A stretch of 36,063 nt of DNA from NCBI GenBank assembly GCA_944388755.1, contig CALXJY010000011.1:1-36063 (forward strand). The letters run 5' to 3'. Source of the stretch: an uncultured Clostridia bacterium (lineage in GTDB: Bacteria > Bacillota > Clostridia > TANB77 > CAG-508). The notes beneath the pieces are model-generated. The model saw nothing but the letters and a program-made list of their open reading frames with translations, was not told the DNA's origin and ran no database searches. Both the position numbers and the translations under genes were made by a program. The number at the start of each line of letters is the position of its first letter. The first letter of the stretch is position 1. This document shows, in pieces, positions 1 to 9,683 of the stretch.

Positions 1-135
1 TAAATCCTTTTAAATGGCATTTAACCAGTAATTAGAAGTTACTTTTTCTAAATAGATTTTACTTTTTCAATTGACCTATATCTTTTTGGCTTTTTAATAT
101 TTTGCACAAATTTAAGGATTTTGATTTTATAATGT

Positions 136-211
136 GTTTTATCTATTAGGAAATAATAGATAAAACATGCAACAAGTAAGTACAATATCAAAAGTACTTA
201 CTTGTTGCATG
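136..211. repeat. Two abutting intergenic hairpins downstream of the 219-407 gene
   Basis: Two inverted repeats lie back to back. The first has 13-bp arms at 136-148 and 154-166, and contains the string GTTTTATCTATTA that recurs in the repeats near 9752 and 25332. The second has 18-bp perfect arms at 166-183 and 194-211 with a 10-base loop. They follow the minus-strand gene at 219 and may end its transcript, although no clear T-run follows. Nothing else was recognised in 1-135. Confidence 0.6.
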
Positions 212-218
212 TTTCATT

Positions 219-407
219 TTAAAAGAGTTTTACACTAAAAAAATACTGTAAAACTATGTTATTTAATACCATCACGAGCAATGATAATATTATTAAATAA
301 CCTACTACCCGCACAATAGCATTTTTATCTTTAATCATTCTTATTAAAAAGGCAATTATGAAAAAAGACAATACTATAATTAGCCCAATACCAACTATAA
401 GTTTCAT
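219..407 (-). CDS. Small two-helix membrane protein, unknown function
   Basis: A 62-residue product with two hydrophobic segments, about residues 3-22 and 34-58, separated by a short charged loop (RMIKDKNA), so it is probably an inner-membrane protein. The start is supported by AGGAGG about nine bases upstream of the ATG. It lies just downstream of the 421-1173 gene on the same strand with a 13-base gap, so the two are probably cotranscribed. It contains one in-frame CGG (309-311, Val-CGG-Val) that must be read through, since a +1 shift there would meet TAG at once. I recognise no family. Confidence 0.6.
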   Translation of the reverse strand: MKLIVGIGLIIVLSFFIIAFLIRMIKDKNAIVRVVGYLIILSLLVMVLNNIVLQYFFSVKLF

Positions 408-420
408 TCACTTTATCCTC

Positions 421-1173
421 CTATTTTAAGTCTAAAATATATGAAAATAACTTTTGAACATGAATGTCCAAAAAAGTTTCTCCATCTGCCATTAGTACTG
501 GCAAAGCTTGATTTAAACTATAACCTGCACATTGCATAAGTAATTCAAATTCAGGTAAAGTTTTGCAGATAAAGGTTTCTGCATGATTAGAAACTATTGT
601 ACTTATTCCATTTGACACATTATATGTGCCTATTAAAGAATAGTCTCTCCTTGTTAGATTATTAATATCTACCAAAGGACGTATCTTTTTTATACTACCC
701 CCTGCGGTTTTAATTAAAAATTCTTGGTCTATCTTAATAGATCTAGTTTCTAATTTTTTAGGTATATACCCAACATGTCTTTTTGCTACTAGTTCAGCAA
801 TATATAACCTTTTATCATCTAAATTGATCTGCTTAACAGCTGAACAAATTTCTTTCCATCTTTTTGCCTTATCACTGTCAAAAGGATAATCTCCTTTTTC
901 AAAAGCATGTACTAAAAAAACTTCTATAAATTGCTCTTTTCTTAGTATTTCTGCAATTCCAACAAAATATGGAACTATGTATTCTTGATTATCTGCTATA
1001 AAAGTAACATAACCGTTTTGAATACAATAACAGTTATTTACTGATAATAGCCTATCAATATTTACAGTATTATAAATATTAATTTTTCCTTTTTTCCGAA
1101 TTCTTAGCCCCTCCTTTGGAATTTCAAACGCAAAATTTTTTAATTGCTCAATATTACTCGGTTTTTTACTCAT
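421..1173 (-). CDS. Hypothetical 250-residue soluble protein
   Basis: A complete 250-residue open frame with AGGAGG upstream of its ATG and its own promoter-like sequence. No signal peptide or membrane segment is evident. The composition is that of a soluble mixed alpha/beta protein, and I do not recognise a family. One in-frame CGG occurs early (Ile-CGG-Lys, around residue 27) and must be decoded in frame, because a +1 shift there terminates quickly. It transcribes away from the oxidoreductase at 1337 and is followed by the small membrane gene at 219-407. Confidence 0.65.
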   Translation of the reverse strand: MSKKPSNIEQLKNFAFEIPKEGLRIRKKGKINIYNTVNIDRLLSVNNCYCIQNGYVTFIADNQEYIVPYFVGIAEILRKEQFIEVFLVHAFEKGDYPFDSDKAKRWKEICSAVKQINLDDKRLYIAELVAKRHVGYIPKKLETRSIKIDQEFLIKTAGGSIKKIRPLVDINNLTRRDYSLIGTYNVSNGISTIVSNHAETFICKTLPEFELLMQCAGYSLNQALPVLMADGETFLDIHVQKLFSYILDLK

Positions 1174-1194
1174 GATAGTACCTCCTCATGTTTT

Positions 1195-1210
1195 CTCTTA
1201 TACATAAGAG
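1195..1210. promoter_or_regulatory. Palindromic operator candidate in the 421-1173 leader
   Basis: Perfect inverted repeat CTCTTAT-AC-ATAAGAG between the predicted promoter (1236-1264) and the ribosome binding site of the minus-strand gene. Its position just after the transcription start fits a repressor site. It could also be a small leader hairpin. No regulator is identified. Confidence 0.35.
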
Positions 1211-1235
1211 TTTTTTTACTAGTTGTCTATACAAT

Positions 1236-1264
1236 ATTTTATATTAATTAACATAAATTGTCAA
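1236..1264 (-). promoter_or_regulatory. Sigma-A type promoter for the 421-1173 gene
   Basis: On the minus strand there is TTGACA (1264-1259), a 17-base spacer, then TAAAAT (1241-1236). This is a near-consensus vegetative promoter about 60 bases upstream of the start codon, in the gap between divergent genes. Confidence 0.6.
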
Positions 1265-1336
1265 GTTGTATATTTTTCTCGTGATTAGAATAATTAAATT
1301 ATTGCTTGTGCATAATAAACCAAAAGGAGTGATTAT

Positions 1337-2836
1337 ATGAATTCTATTTGGCTTGAAACTTTCAAATATAACAAAACTTTTGAGAAATTAGATCAAAATA
1401 TATCATGTGATGTATGTATTATTGGTGCAGGTATTTTTGGTTTAACTTGTGCTTACTATTTAACTAAACATGGTTTTAATGTTGCAGTTCTAGATAGAGA
1501 TGATATTGGCACAAAAGCAACTGGGCATACAACTGCAAAAATAACTAGTCAACATGGTCTTATTTACAAACACTTAATAGATGACTATGGTTTACATTTT
1601 GCTAAATCATATTTATATGCTAATCAAAAAGCAATAGATAATATAAAAGGAATTATTGATACTGAAAATATATCTTGTGATTTTAACTTTGAAAATCACT
1701 GTGTTTACACAACAAATGCAAAAGATTTAAAAAGTATACAAGACGAAATAAATGCAGTAAATTCATTAGACTTCAATTGTGAGTTTGTCACAAAAACAGG
1801 TCTACCATTTGATATACTTGGTGGTATATGTTTCAAAAATCAAGCACAATTCCATCCATATAAATATTTATGTGGATTGTGTAATTCTATATCAGGTAGA
1901 GCAAAAATATTTACACATACCACAATATGTGATGTAAAAAATAATGGTAGCTTCTATACCAGTTATTCTGATAATAATTACAAAATCGAGTCTAAATTTG
2001 TAATTATGGCATCACATTATCCTTTTATAAATATACCTGGATTTTATTTTTCCAAAATGTATCAGTCAACATCTTATTTAATTGCAATTGAAACTAATAA
2101 AACTTTATTTAAAGGTATGTATTTAAGTGCTAGTGATCCTATTTTTTCTTTTAGAACTGCCAAATTTAAAAATAAAAATCTTTTATTAATCGGCGGAGCT
2201 GACCATAAAACTGGAGATAGTCATAATTATTCAACTACTTATGGTGTTTTAGAAAATATAGCAAAAAAATATTACCCTGATTGTAAAATATTATATCATT
2301 GGAATACTCGTGATTGTATAACATTAGATAAAATTCCTTATATTGGATTATTTAGTTCCAATCTTCCCAATTTTTATATTGGTACAGGTTTTAATAAATG
2401 GGGAATGACTTCTTCTAATGTTGCAAGTAATATTATTGTAGATATGATAAATGGCAAAAAAAATCCATACTCATTTGCATTTGATTCTACACGTGTTAAT
2501 CCAATAAAAAATTCTGATGAATTTAAAAATATTATTGTTCAATCTTCTAAATCCTTAATTATTGATAAACTAAAAAAAAGCAATTTACAACTTGACAACA
2601 TATCTACAAATTCAGGTGGTATAATTGAAATAAATGGTCAAAAAGTAGGTATTTACAAATCTCTAGACAATAAATTCTTTGCTGTTAATCCAATTTGTAC
2701 ACATCTTGGATGTTTACTTTCTTGGAATGATATAGATAAAACCTGGGATTGTCCATGTCATGGTTCTCGTTTTGATTATAAAGGAAAAAGCTTATATGAT
2801 CCTAGTTTTAAGGATTTAGAAGTTTTTGAGATTTAG
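1337..2836 (+). CDS. FAD-dependent oxidoreductase with C-terminal Rieske [2Fe-2S] domain
   Basis: A 499-residue protein. The N-terminus carries a Rossmann dinucleotide-binding motif (CIIGAGIFGLTCAYYLTKHG, about residues 27-46) typical of DadA/GlpO-like FAD oxidoreductases, and a second FAD-contact region near residues 340-365 (YIGLFSSNLPNFYIGTGFNKWG). The C-terminal roughly 80 residues form a Rieske domain with the two ligand pairs CTHLGC and CPCHGS, which would hold a 2Fe-2S cluster. This architecture is known for FAD oxidoreductases of unsettled substrate, possibly amines or amino acids, with the cluster passing electrons. AGGAG precedes the ATG by about seven bases. No signal peptide is seen, so it is probably cytoplasmic. 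It is divergent from the 421-1173 gene. The substrate cannot be inferred from the context. Confidence 0.85.
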   Translation: MNSIWLETFKYNKTFEKLDQNISCDVCIIGAGIFGLTCAYYLTKHGFNVAVLDRDDIGTKATGHTTAKITSQHGLIYKHLIDDYGLHFAKSYLYANQKAIDNIKGIIDTENISCDFNFENHCVYTTNAKDLKSIQDEINAVNSLDFNCEFVTKTGLPFDILGGICFKNQAQFHPYKYLCGLCNSISGRAKIFTHTTICDVKNNGSFYTSYSDNNYKIESKFVIMASHYPFINIPGFYFSKMYQSTSYLIAIETNKTLFKGMYLSASDPIFSFRTAKFKNKNLLLIGGADHKTGDSHNYSTTYGVLENIAKKYYPDCKILYHWNTRDCITLDKIPYIGLFSSNLPNFYIGTGFNKWGMTSSNVASNIIVDMINGKKNPYSFAFDSTRVNPIKNSDEFKNIIVQSSKSLIIDKLKKSNLQLDNISTNSGGIIEINGQKVGIYKSLDNKFFAVNPICTHLGCLLSWNDIDKTWDCPCHGSRFDYKGKSLYDPSFKDLEVFEI

Positions 2837-2875
2837 TTTGCTCATTTATTTATTTTTTTATAAATTTCTTATCAT

Positions 2876-2904
2876 GAATACCCATATATTATATTACATA
2901 TATT
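2876..2904 (+). promoter_or_regulatory. Possible sporulation-sigma promoter before ylbJ
   Basis: GAATA at 2876-2880 and CATATATT at 2897-2904 loosely resemble a sigma-E type promoter. Sigma-E control of ylbJ is known in Bacillus subtilis. The match is weak in such AT-rich DNA. Confidence 0.25.
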
Positions 2905-2920
2905 TTATAAGGTGATGTTC

Positions 2921-3979
2921 ATGGTACATAAATTTCATTTTTTAATCATTAAATTAAAAAGAAATTTTTTTGCTATTTTATTTTTATGTTTTGCATTTAG
3001 TATATTATTATTCTCAAAAAATAATTTACCTGCAGTTAAAAACGGTCTAACTCTTTGGGCAACTTCTGTTGTACCTGCCCTTTTTCCATTTTTTGTTGCG
3101 ACTGAACTTTTAATGCATACAAATATTGTTAACTTTTTAGGTAAAATATTAAATCCATTTATAAAACCAGTTTTTAATATTAATGGAAAAGGTGGTTTTT
3201 GTTTTATAATGGGATTAATTAGTGGTTATCCGGTAGGTGCAAAAATAGCTTGTGAATTTAGAAAAAATAATATATGTTCTAAAATAGAATGTGAAAGATT
3301 ACTTAGTTTTACAAATAATTCAGGGCCTCTTTTTATAGTAGGGACTGTTGGTATTAGTATGTTTGGCAATACTACCATTGGAGTTTTATTACTTGTTACA
3401 CATATTTTGGCATGTATTACAGTAGGAGTTATTTTTAGATATTGGAAATATCATCCAAAATATTCTCGAAATAAATATGCAGAATTTAATTTATCTAAAA
3501 ATAAAAATTTTATTTCTGTTTCTAACCTAGGTGAAGTATTAGGTGAAAGTATTTCTAATAGTATTCATACGATACTTGTTATTGGAGGATTTGTAGTTAT
3601 ATTTTCAAGTATAATTTCAATTTTAAATTCAAGTGGTATTATATATAATTTATGTAAGATATTATCTCCTTTATTTAATTTTTTACATATAAATACTACC
3701 TTAATAAATCCAATCATTACAGGATTTTTAGAAATTACAAATGGAATAAAAATAATTTCTAGTTTGCATATCAAAGATATTTCTACAAGTATTATTATTA
3801 CAGCTTTTTTTCTTGGGTTTGGTGGAATTTCTGTTTTATTACAAGTATGGAGCATTATTGCTAAAAGTGACTTATCTATAAAACCTTATATTTATGGTAA
3901 ATTATTGCATGGTATTATCGCTGGAACTTACACATTTATTGCAATTAATATATTTCCATTCTTAAATTTCAATTTATAG
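2921..3979 (+). CDS. ylbJ: Sporulation integral membrane protein YlbJ
   Basis: About 352 residues with eight or more hydrophobic segments and family hallmarks: GLTLWATSVVPALFPFFVAT near the N-terminus, then FIMGLISGYPVGAKIACEF and FTNNSGPLFIVGTVG. YlbJ belongs to the nucleoside-recognition (Gate) membrane family and is required for normal spore formation in Bacillus. The frame also opens at a GTG (2912), but AAGGTG is best spaced for the ATG at 2921, so I use that. It is preceded by the oxidoreductase (85-base gap) and followed by a small Tyr-rich gene. Together with the ger operon it shows the host sporulates. Confidence 0.85.
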   Translation: MVHKFHFLIIKLKRNFFAILFLCFAFSILLFSKNNLPAVKNGLTLWATSVVPALFPFFVATELLMHTNIVNFLGKILNPFIKPVFNINGKGGFCFIMGLISGYPVGAKIACEFRKNNICSKIECERLLSFTNNSGPLFIVGTVGISMFGNTTIGVLLLVTHILACITVGVIFRYWKYHPKYSRNKYAEFNLSKNKNFISVSNLGEVLGESISNSIHTILVIGGFVVIFSSIISILNSSGIIYNLCKILSPLFNFLHINTTLINPIITGFLEITNGIKIISSLHIKDISTSIIITAFFLGFGGISVLLQVWSIIAKSDLSIKPYIYGKLLHGIIAGTYTFIAINIFPFLNFNL

Positions 3980-4039
3980 TCATATTTTAGTTTTATAAAC
4001 ATATTTTAGTTAATAAGGAATGTGACTTTGCTAATATGT

Positions 4040-4101
4040 ACAGCCCAAGGAAACTTAACCTTGTTATATAGTAAAAATCTTCGATTCTTTCTATATAATA
4101 A
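4040..4101. repeat. Hairpin repeat, copy 1 (partner at 25537-25598)
   Basis: A segment beginning ACAGCCCAAGG closely matches 25537-25598. Its 3' part folds as TTATATAG...CTATATAA. The other copy has TTGTATAG...CTATACAA, so the stems differ by compensating base changes that keep the pairing. It lies just upstream of the small gene at 4144. Confidence 0.65.
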
Positions 4102-4143
4102 GAAAAAATCCGATTTAATTTTTTCTAAATGGAGGTATTTAAA

Positions 4144-4386
4144 ATGGAACGTGATTTTAATAATTTTCCACCTTATATGGATTATGGTATACCACCACAA
4201 GGAGCAGACATGAATGAACTTTATAAAGACCCTATGTTTAATCCAATTATGCAATATGAACAAGCTTATTCTTATTATAGATATTTATGTATGCAAATGG
4301 ATTATAAAATTAAATGTAAAGAATATGAAAAAATGTGCAATTCAAGTAATGCTAGTGAGCGTACTAGTAATAGAAGAAATGAATAA
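4144..4386 (+). CDS. Small Tyr/Met-rich protein, possibly spore-coat related
   Basis: About 80 residues. The open frame extends upstream to 4129, but GGAGG at about 4132 fits the ATG at 4144 (MERDFNNFPPYMDYG). The product is hydrophilic and rich in Tyr, Met and Asn, with the segment YEQAYSYYRYLCMQMDYKIK and two Cys. Such composition is common among small clostridial spore-coat proteins, and the gene follows the sporulation gene ylbJ, so a spore role is a guess from composition and context. No family was recognised. Confidence 0.5.
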   Translation: MERDFNNFPPYMDYGIPPQGADMNELYKDPMFNPIMQYEQAYSYYRYLCMQMDYKIKCKEYEKMCNSSNASERTSNRRNE

Positions 4387-4514
4387 TAATTGTTATTTTT
4401 AAAAAATTTTATGACTTCAAGTTTTATATTATCCTAGATAAGAACCATTTGCTATTGTATTTTTTTGAATAAAGTGCTATTATATTATTATAAAAATGTA
4501 TTGGAGGTAGTACT

Positions 4515-4757
4515 ATGAAGTGGGAACGGTTAGCAAAAAGACTTGGGGAAGATTTAAATGACTTTTTAATAGGTCACCCCGAAATAAGGATCATACGGGA
4601 ACAATGCTCAGAAAAAATAACATACATTTTGTTTCCAGAGGATTACAATTTAATAGAAGCCGTCTTTTCTAAAGATAGAACTCAAGTTTTATCTTTAAAA
4701 TTCATAACAAATTCAGGAAAATATATTTGTTTTCCCGAATATTTCAGAAGAAATTAA
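4515..4757 (+). CDS. Hypothetical 80-residue protein
   Basis: A complete small frame with GGAGG about eight bases before the ATG and a terminator-like hairpin just after the stop. The product is basic at the start (MKWERLAKRLGEDLNDF) with no membrane segment. It has two in-frame CGG codons (Glu-CGG-Leu at residue 5 and Ile-CGG-Glu near residue 28), codons avoided in the window's conserved genes, so it may be a recent arrival. A +1 shift at the first CGG would give GGT TAG, so here CGG must be read as an ordinary codon. I recognise no family. Confidence 0.6.
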   Translation: MKWERLAKRLGEDLNDFLIGHPEIRIIREQCSEKITYILFPEDYNLIEAVFSKDRTQVLSLKFITNSGKYICFPEYFRRN

Positions 4758-4765
4758 AAGCCAAA

Positions 4766-4796
4766 TTAAAGAGGGAATCCAAAATGGATCCCTCTT
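4766..4796 (+). terminator. Terminator hairpin after the 4515-4757 gene
   Basis: AAGAGGGATCC-like arms (AGAGGGAATCC and GGATCCCTCTT) with a short loop, followed by ATTATTTAT. It sits between convergent genes and may also serve polC, which ends at 4802. Confidence 0.55.
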
Positions 4797-4801
4797 ATTA
4801 T

Positions 4802-7800
4802 TTATCCAAACAAACTTATTTGATTACTTTGGCTCATTCCTTCTAAACATTTAAACTTTTTAAGTAAGTCTGTTACCGCGACACCTACTTTTGATCTTAT
4901 TTTTAAATCATCTATAGACATAAATTTTCCGTCTTTTCTAGCTTTTTCAATTCCTTGTGCTGCAACTGTTCCAAGTCCTGGTATGCTATTTAATGGAGGT
5001 CTAATTCCATCTTCTTCAACTATAAATTTCGTACTACTAGATTTATATAAATCTATTGGCAAAAATTTAATTCCTCTTTCATACATTTCTAATACAAGTT
5101 CTAATACAGGATACATAGTTTTGTCTTTTTGTGTTGCATTATTTCCTAATAAGTCTATTTCTTTCATTTTGTTTTTTACTTTTTCTTTTCCAAAACACAT
5201 TATTTCACTATCAAAATCATCTGAAGCTCTTATTGAGAAAAATGCTGCATAATATGCTTCAGGTTTATGAACTTTAAACCAAGCTATTCTAAAAGCATTT
5301 GTTACATATGCAGCTGCATGTGCTTTTGGGAACATATATTTTATTTTTTCACATGATTTTATATACCAATCAGGTACATTGTGTTGCTTCATTAACTCTT
5401 TATATTCTTCCCATTTTGCAGGATCTTTTAAAGCCTTTCCTTTACGTACAGTTTCCATAATTTTAAATGCTGAATTAGGTGGTAAACCTTGTTTTATTAA
5501 ATATATCATTATATCATCACGACAACATATAGCTTCTGTTAATGTAACTGTTCCTTGTTCAATTAAGCTTTGTGCATTTCCAAGCCATACATCTGTTCCA
5601 TGTGATAGTCCTGAAATACGTATTAATTCATCAAATGTAGTTGGCTTTGTATCTACAAGCATTCCTCTTACAAATTTAGTTCCAAATTCTGGTATTCCAT
5701 AACTTCCAACTTCAGATTTTATCTGCTCAGGTGTTACTCCGCAAAGCTTTAGTTGAACTAAAAATTGACATTGTTTCTTTATCATCTAAAGGTACTTTTG
5801 TTGGGTCTATTCCTGTTATATCTTGCAACATTCTTATTACTGTTGGATCATCATGTCCTAATATATCTAATTTCAATAGATTTGAATCTATTGAGTGGTA
5901 ATCAAAATGTGTAGTTATTATGTCTGAATTTGGATCATCTGCTGGATGCTGTACTGGACAAAATTCGTAGATTTCTCTACCCTTTGGTACAACTATAATT
6001 CCACCTGGATGTTGCCCTGTTGTTCTTTTTATTCCTGTACAACCATTTGATATTCTTTTTATTTCAGCTTGGTTTATTGGTATATGCCTTTCTTCATAAT
6101 AATTTTTGACATATCCATATGCTGTTTTTTCTGCTACTGTTCCTATTGTCCCTGCTTTAAATGTTGTTCCTTTTCCAAAAATTACTTCTGTATACTTATG
6201 AGCTTTTGCTTGATATTCTCCTGAAAAGTTTAAATCTATATCAGGTTCTTTATCTCCGTTAAAACCTAAAAATGTTTCAAATGGAATGTCCATGCCATCT
6301 TTGTCTAATTTATGCCCACATTTAGGACATTCTTTATCTGGTAAGTCAAATCCATTTTTATATCCATAGTCTGTAAAATCAGAATATTTGCAATTTGGAC
6401 ATCTATAATGTGGAGGAAGAGAATTAACTTCTGTAATACCAGTCATATTTGCCACAAATGATGAGCCTACAGATCCTCTTGAACCAACTATGTATCCATC
6501 TTCATTAGATTTCCATACTAATTTTTGTGCTATTATATACATAACAGAAAATCCATTTTTTATAATTGAATCTAGTTCTTTATCTAATCTAGTTTGAACT
6601 ATTTCAGGTAATGGATCACCATATAATTCATGAGCTTTTCCATATGCTATATCTTTTATTGTTTGCTCACAACCTGGTATATGTGGTGGACATTTTTCAG
6701 GAGAAATTGGACTTATTTGCTCACACATATCTGAAATTTTATTTGTATTAGTTACAACTACTTCATAAGCTTTTTCTTCACCTAAATAACTAAATTCTTT
6801 AAGCATTTCTTCTGTTGTCCTTAAATATAGAGGTGCTTGATTATCTGCATCATCGTATTTTTGTCCCGCTTCTAATATTCTTCTATAAATTTCATCCTGT
6901 GGATCCATAAAATGAACATCACATGTTGCAACTACTAGTTTTCCAAGTTTTTCTCCAATTTGTACAATTTTTCTATTTATATCTTTTAGTTCCTCTTCAT
7001 CTCTCACAATTCCATTTCTGACTAAAAATTGATTATTTCCTATTGGCTGAATTTCTAAATAATCATAATCTTGTGCAATTTCTTCGATTTCTTCATCTGT
7101 TCTACCTTGTTCTATAGCCTGATATAATTCCCCTGCTTCACATGCACTTCCGAAGAATTAGTCCTTCAGAATATTTTTTGTATAAACTTTTTAGAATTCT
7201 AGGCTTTCTATAAAAATAATGTAAATGTGATAAAGAAACTAATTTATATAAATTACGTAATCCTACGTAATTTTTTGCTAAAATAATTGCATGATATGTC
7301 TTTAATTTCTTATATTCTTCCTTTTTTGCTTGTTCATCTTGTGAAACATTATCTATATCTTCTATTTTTTTTGCTCCCTTTTCTTTTAACATGTCTAACA
7401 TTATTTTAAAAACTTTTACAGTTGTATCTACATCATCTAATGCTCTATGAGCCACTTCTACTTTTATTCCTAAATTTTCTGCAATTTTACCTAATTTATA
7501 TTTTTTATAATTTGGGAATAAGTCTTTTGCCAAACTTAATGTGTCTAAATATGTATAATCAAAATCATATCCAAGAGATATTGCATTTTGTTTTAAAAAA
7601 CCTACATCAAAATTTGCATTATGTGCAACAATCACACTATCTCCTAAAAAATCCAGTAATTTTGGGAAAATCTTATCTATTGTCTCACTATCTGCTACCA
7701 TATCATCAGTAATATTTGTAACAGCTGTAACTCTCTCAGGGATATGAACCTCAGGATTTACAAAAGTACTAAATTCATCTATAACTTTACCATCTTTATA

Positions 7801-9612
7801 TTTCATTACACCTATTTCTGTAATTTTATCATTAATTGCAGAAAAACCTGTAGTTTCTAAATCTAATACACAATAGGTTGTATCTATCGGTTGATTTTTT
7901 CCATTATAAACAGATTTTGTATTATCAGGTGCTAAATATGCTTCCACACCATATATAACTTTTATATCAGGATTATCTACACCAAGTAATTTATGTGCTT
8001 CTGGAAAAGCTTGTACCACTCCATGATCTGTTATTGCAATCGATTTCATTCCCCACTTCATTGCTCTTTTTATCAAATCTGTTGCAGATGTCATTGCATC
8101 CATTTGACTCATTTTAGTATGCATATGTAGTTCAACTCTTTTTACTTCACTATTATCTTGTCTTATTTCCTTTTTTAAGCCTTCTGTTTCTATTATTGTA
8201 TTTGCCATAATTGTTATTTCATTAGAAAAAGTATCCATTTGAGCAGTTCCTGCAAGTTGAACTCCTGGTGCTTTATTTAATCTTTTTATAACCTTTTTAC
8301 TTTGATCTTTTTGTAAAAAAGCTTTACATGTCATTGTACTTGTACCATCATATATATCTATACTTAATAAAATTTTTCCTGATTTAAGTTCTTTTTCTTC
8401 TATGCCTATTACTTCTCCTTTTATACTTACTTTACCATCATCTACTCCTAAATCTACTATTTTTACTAAAGGGTCTCTTATATTCAAATTTGTTCCATAT
8501 ATTTGTGGTGTATCTTCCTGCTCATCCTCAGAAGGTAATTCAGGAATATTACTATCATCTTCTAATTTTGCTATTATATTTGCTATTATTGTTATATCCC
8601 CAGCATATGTATCTAATCCCGCTTTTCCAATTATTTTTAGTGCTTTTGATTGATTTATCTTTTCTTCTGCTTCTTTTCCCTCTTTTATATCTTTTGCAAA
8701 AGACTTACATGTTATAACTCCTGTACCATCATAAATATCTAAAATTAGCATGCCTTTTCCTGATCTAGTTTCTTTTAATTCACAGCTTACAATTCTTCCT
8801 TCTACTGTAACTCTGCCATCATTTGCTGTTATATCTTTTATTTTTATCTTTTTTTCCTTTGCCTTTGATGGTTTTCCAATAATATATTCTTGTGGTTTAT
8901 TGTATTCTTCTACTACTAAATCGCTTAATTCTTGTTCTCCTACTGGTATATACCCTTCTAAATCTGTTGGTATTTTATAATCAGGATCTGAATATTCCTC
9001 AAACTGCGAAGTCACTACATTTTCCGGTATTACAATATCTTCTTGTATATTAACGACAGTCTTTTTTATCTCCTCATCTTCTAATTGCTTTATATGTTCT
9101 TCATATTTTTTTATATATTCATCATTTATATCTTCTTGTATTTCTATATTATAATCTTTTCCTAATATATTTTTTATAAGTAATTTTAATTTTTTGTCTG
9201 TTTGTTTTGCCTTTAAAAATTCTGCACCTTTTATTTGCATATTTATTTTTAAATTATTATCTTTTACATCTATTTTACTTTTAAGTAAAAGCATTGGTTT
9301 TGCAAGAGGATATTTATGTGCCATATAGCATATTATGTTTGTCCACTCATCTTGTATAGTTTTTATTTTTACATTTTCTGTATATTTTATCTGTAGCTCA
9401 ATATTTTCGAACATAAATCTTTCTTTTAAATATTTTTCAAAATACCATAATTCTTTTATTTCTATATATTCATCTGATTTTATTATTAATTGCAACATAT
9501 TTTTCTTTTTTACTAGATTTAATGCTACCAATTCTGCATCTAAAATATTTGCTTTTGTTTTATAATCTGCAAATATTTCTTGAATTTTTTTAGTTTTAGT
9601 TTTTGTCTGCAT
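4802..9612 (-). CDS. polC: DNA polymerase III alpha subunit PolC, split over three frames by two Leu-CGG +1 recoding sites
   Basis: Replicative Gram-positive DNA polymerase III alpha subunit. The protein runs 9612-7153, skips C7152, continues 7151-5742, skips C5741, and ends 5740-4805: about 1602 residues against roughly 1430-1470 for typical PolC. Domain order: N-terminal domain; two tandem OB folds (about 257-349 and 381-471); PHP ([12 protein letters not shown] near 500); DEDDh 3'-5' exonuclease (DLETTG near 585, HNANFD, HRALDD near 722); zinc-binding pairs CPNC and CPKC; polymerase core with [11 protein letters not shown]; palm/fingers segment [16 protein letters not shown]-terminal clamp-binding motif QISLF. 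GGGGGA best fits the ATG at 9612, although the frame opens at 9621. Sequence on both sides of each break is fully conserved, with no other lesion, so this is a working gene needing two +1 shifts rather than a pseudogene. It is the distal gene of the pyrH-rseP block. Confidence 0.93.
5727..5744 (-). other. PolC recoding site 2: TTG-CGG-N9-TGA
   Basis: The minus strand reads TTG CGG AGT AAC ACC TGA. Skipping the C at 5741 gives TTG GGA GTA ACA CCT GAG (Leu-Gly-Val-Thr-Pro-Glu), the conserved PolC continuation into the C-terminal domain. The unshifted frame stops at TGA (5729-5727) after three codons. Confidence 0.85.
7138..7155 (-). other. PolC recoding site 1: CTT-CGG-N9-TGA
   Basis: The minus strand reads CTT CGG AAG TGC ATG TGA. 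Skipping the C at 7152 gives CTT GGA AGT GCA TGT GAA (Leu-Gly-Ser-Ala-Cys-Glu), the conserved Pol[10 protein letters not shown] segment. The unshifted frame stops at TGA (7140-7138) after three codons. The P-site codon CTT is also the slip codon of bacterial prfB, but the SD-like spacing of prfB is not reproduced here. Confidence 0.85.
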
Positions 9613-9683
9613 CTCAATCATTCCCCCAAAATATAGACCATAAACTTTTTCTATATTTTAGCACAAAAATATTTTTAATAAAA

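Noticed and set aside
4006-4263. 85-residue minus-strand frame and overlapping plus-strand frames (4022-4213, 4214-4402)
   Set aside because: They overlap the hairpin repeat and the better supported 4144-4386 gene and lack ribosome binding sites.
7138-7200. A prfB-like Shine-Dalgarno-driven frameshift
   Set aside because: GAAGGA lies upstream of site 1, but it is nine bases from the site, farther than in prfB, and nothing similar precedes the other two sites.
4802-9621. PolC as a decayed pseudogene
   Set aside because: Sequence on all three pieces is highly conserved, with no other stops or missing motifs, and both breaks have the same unusual form also found in radA.
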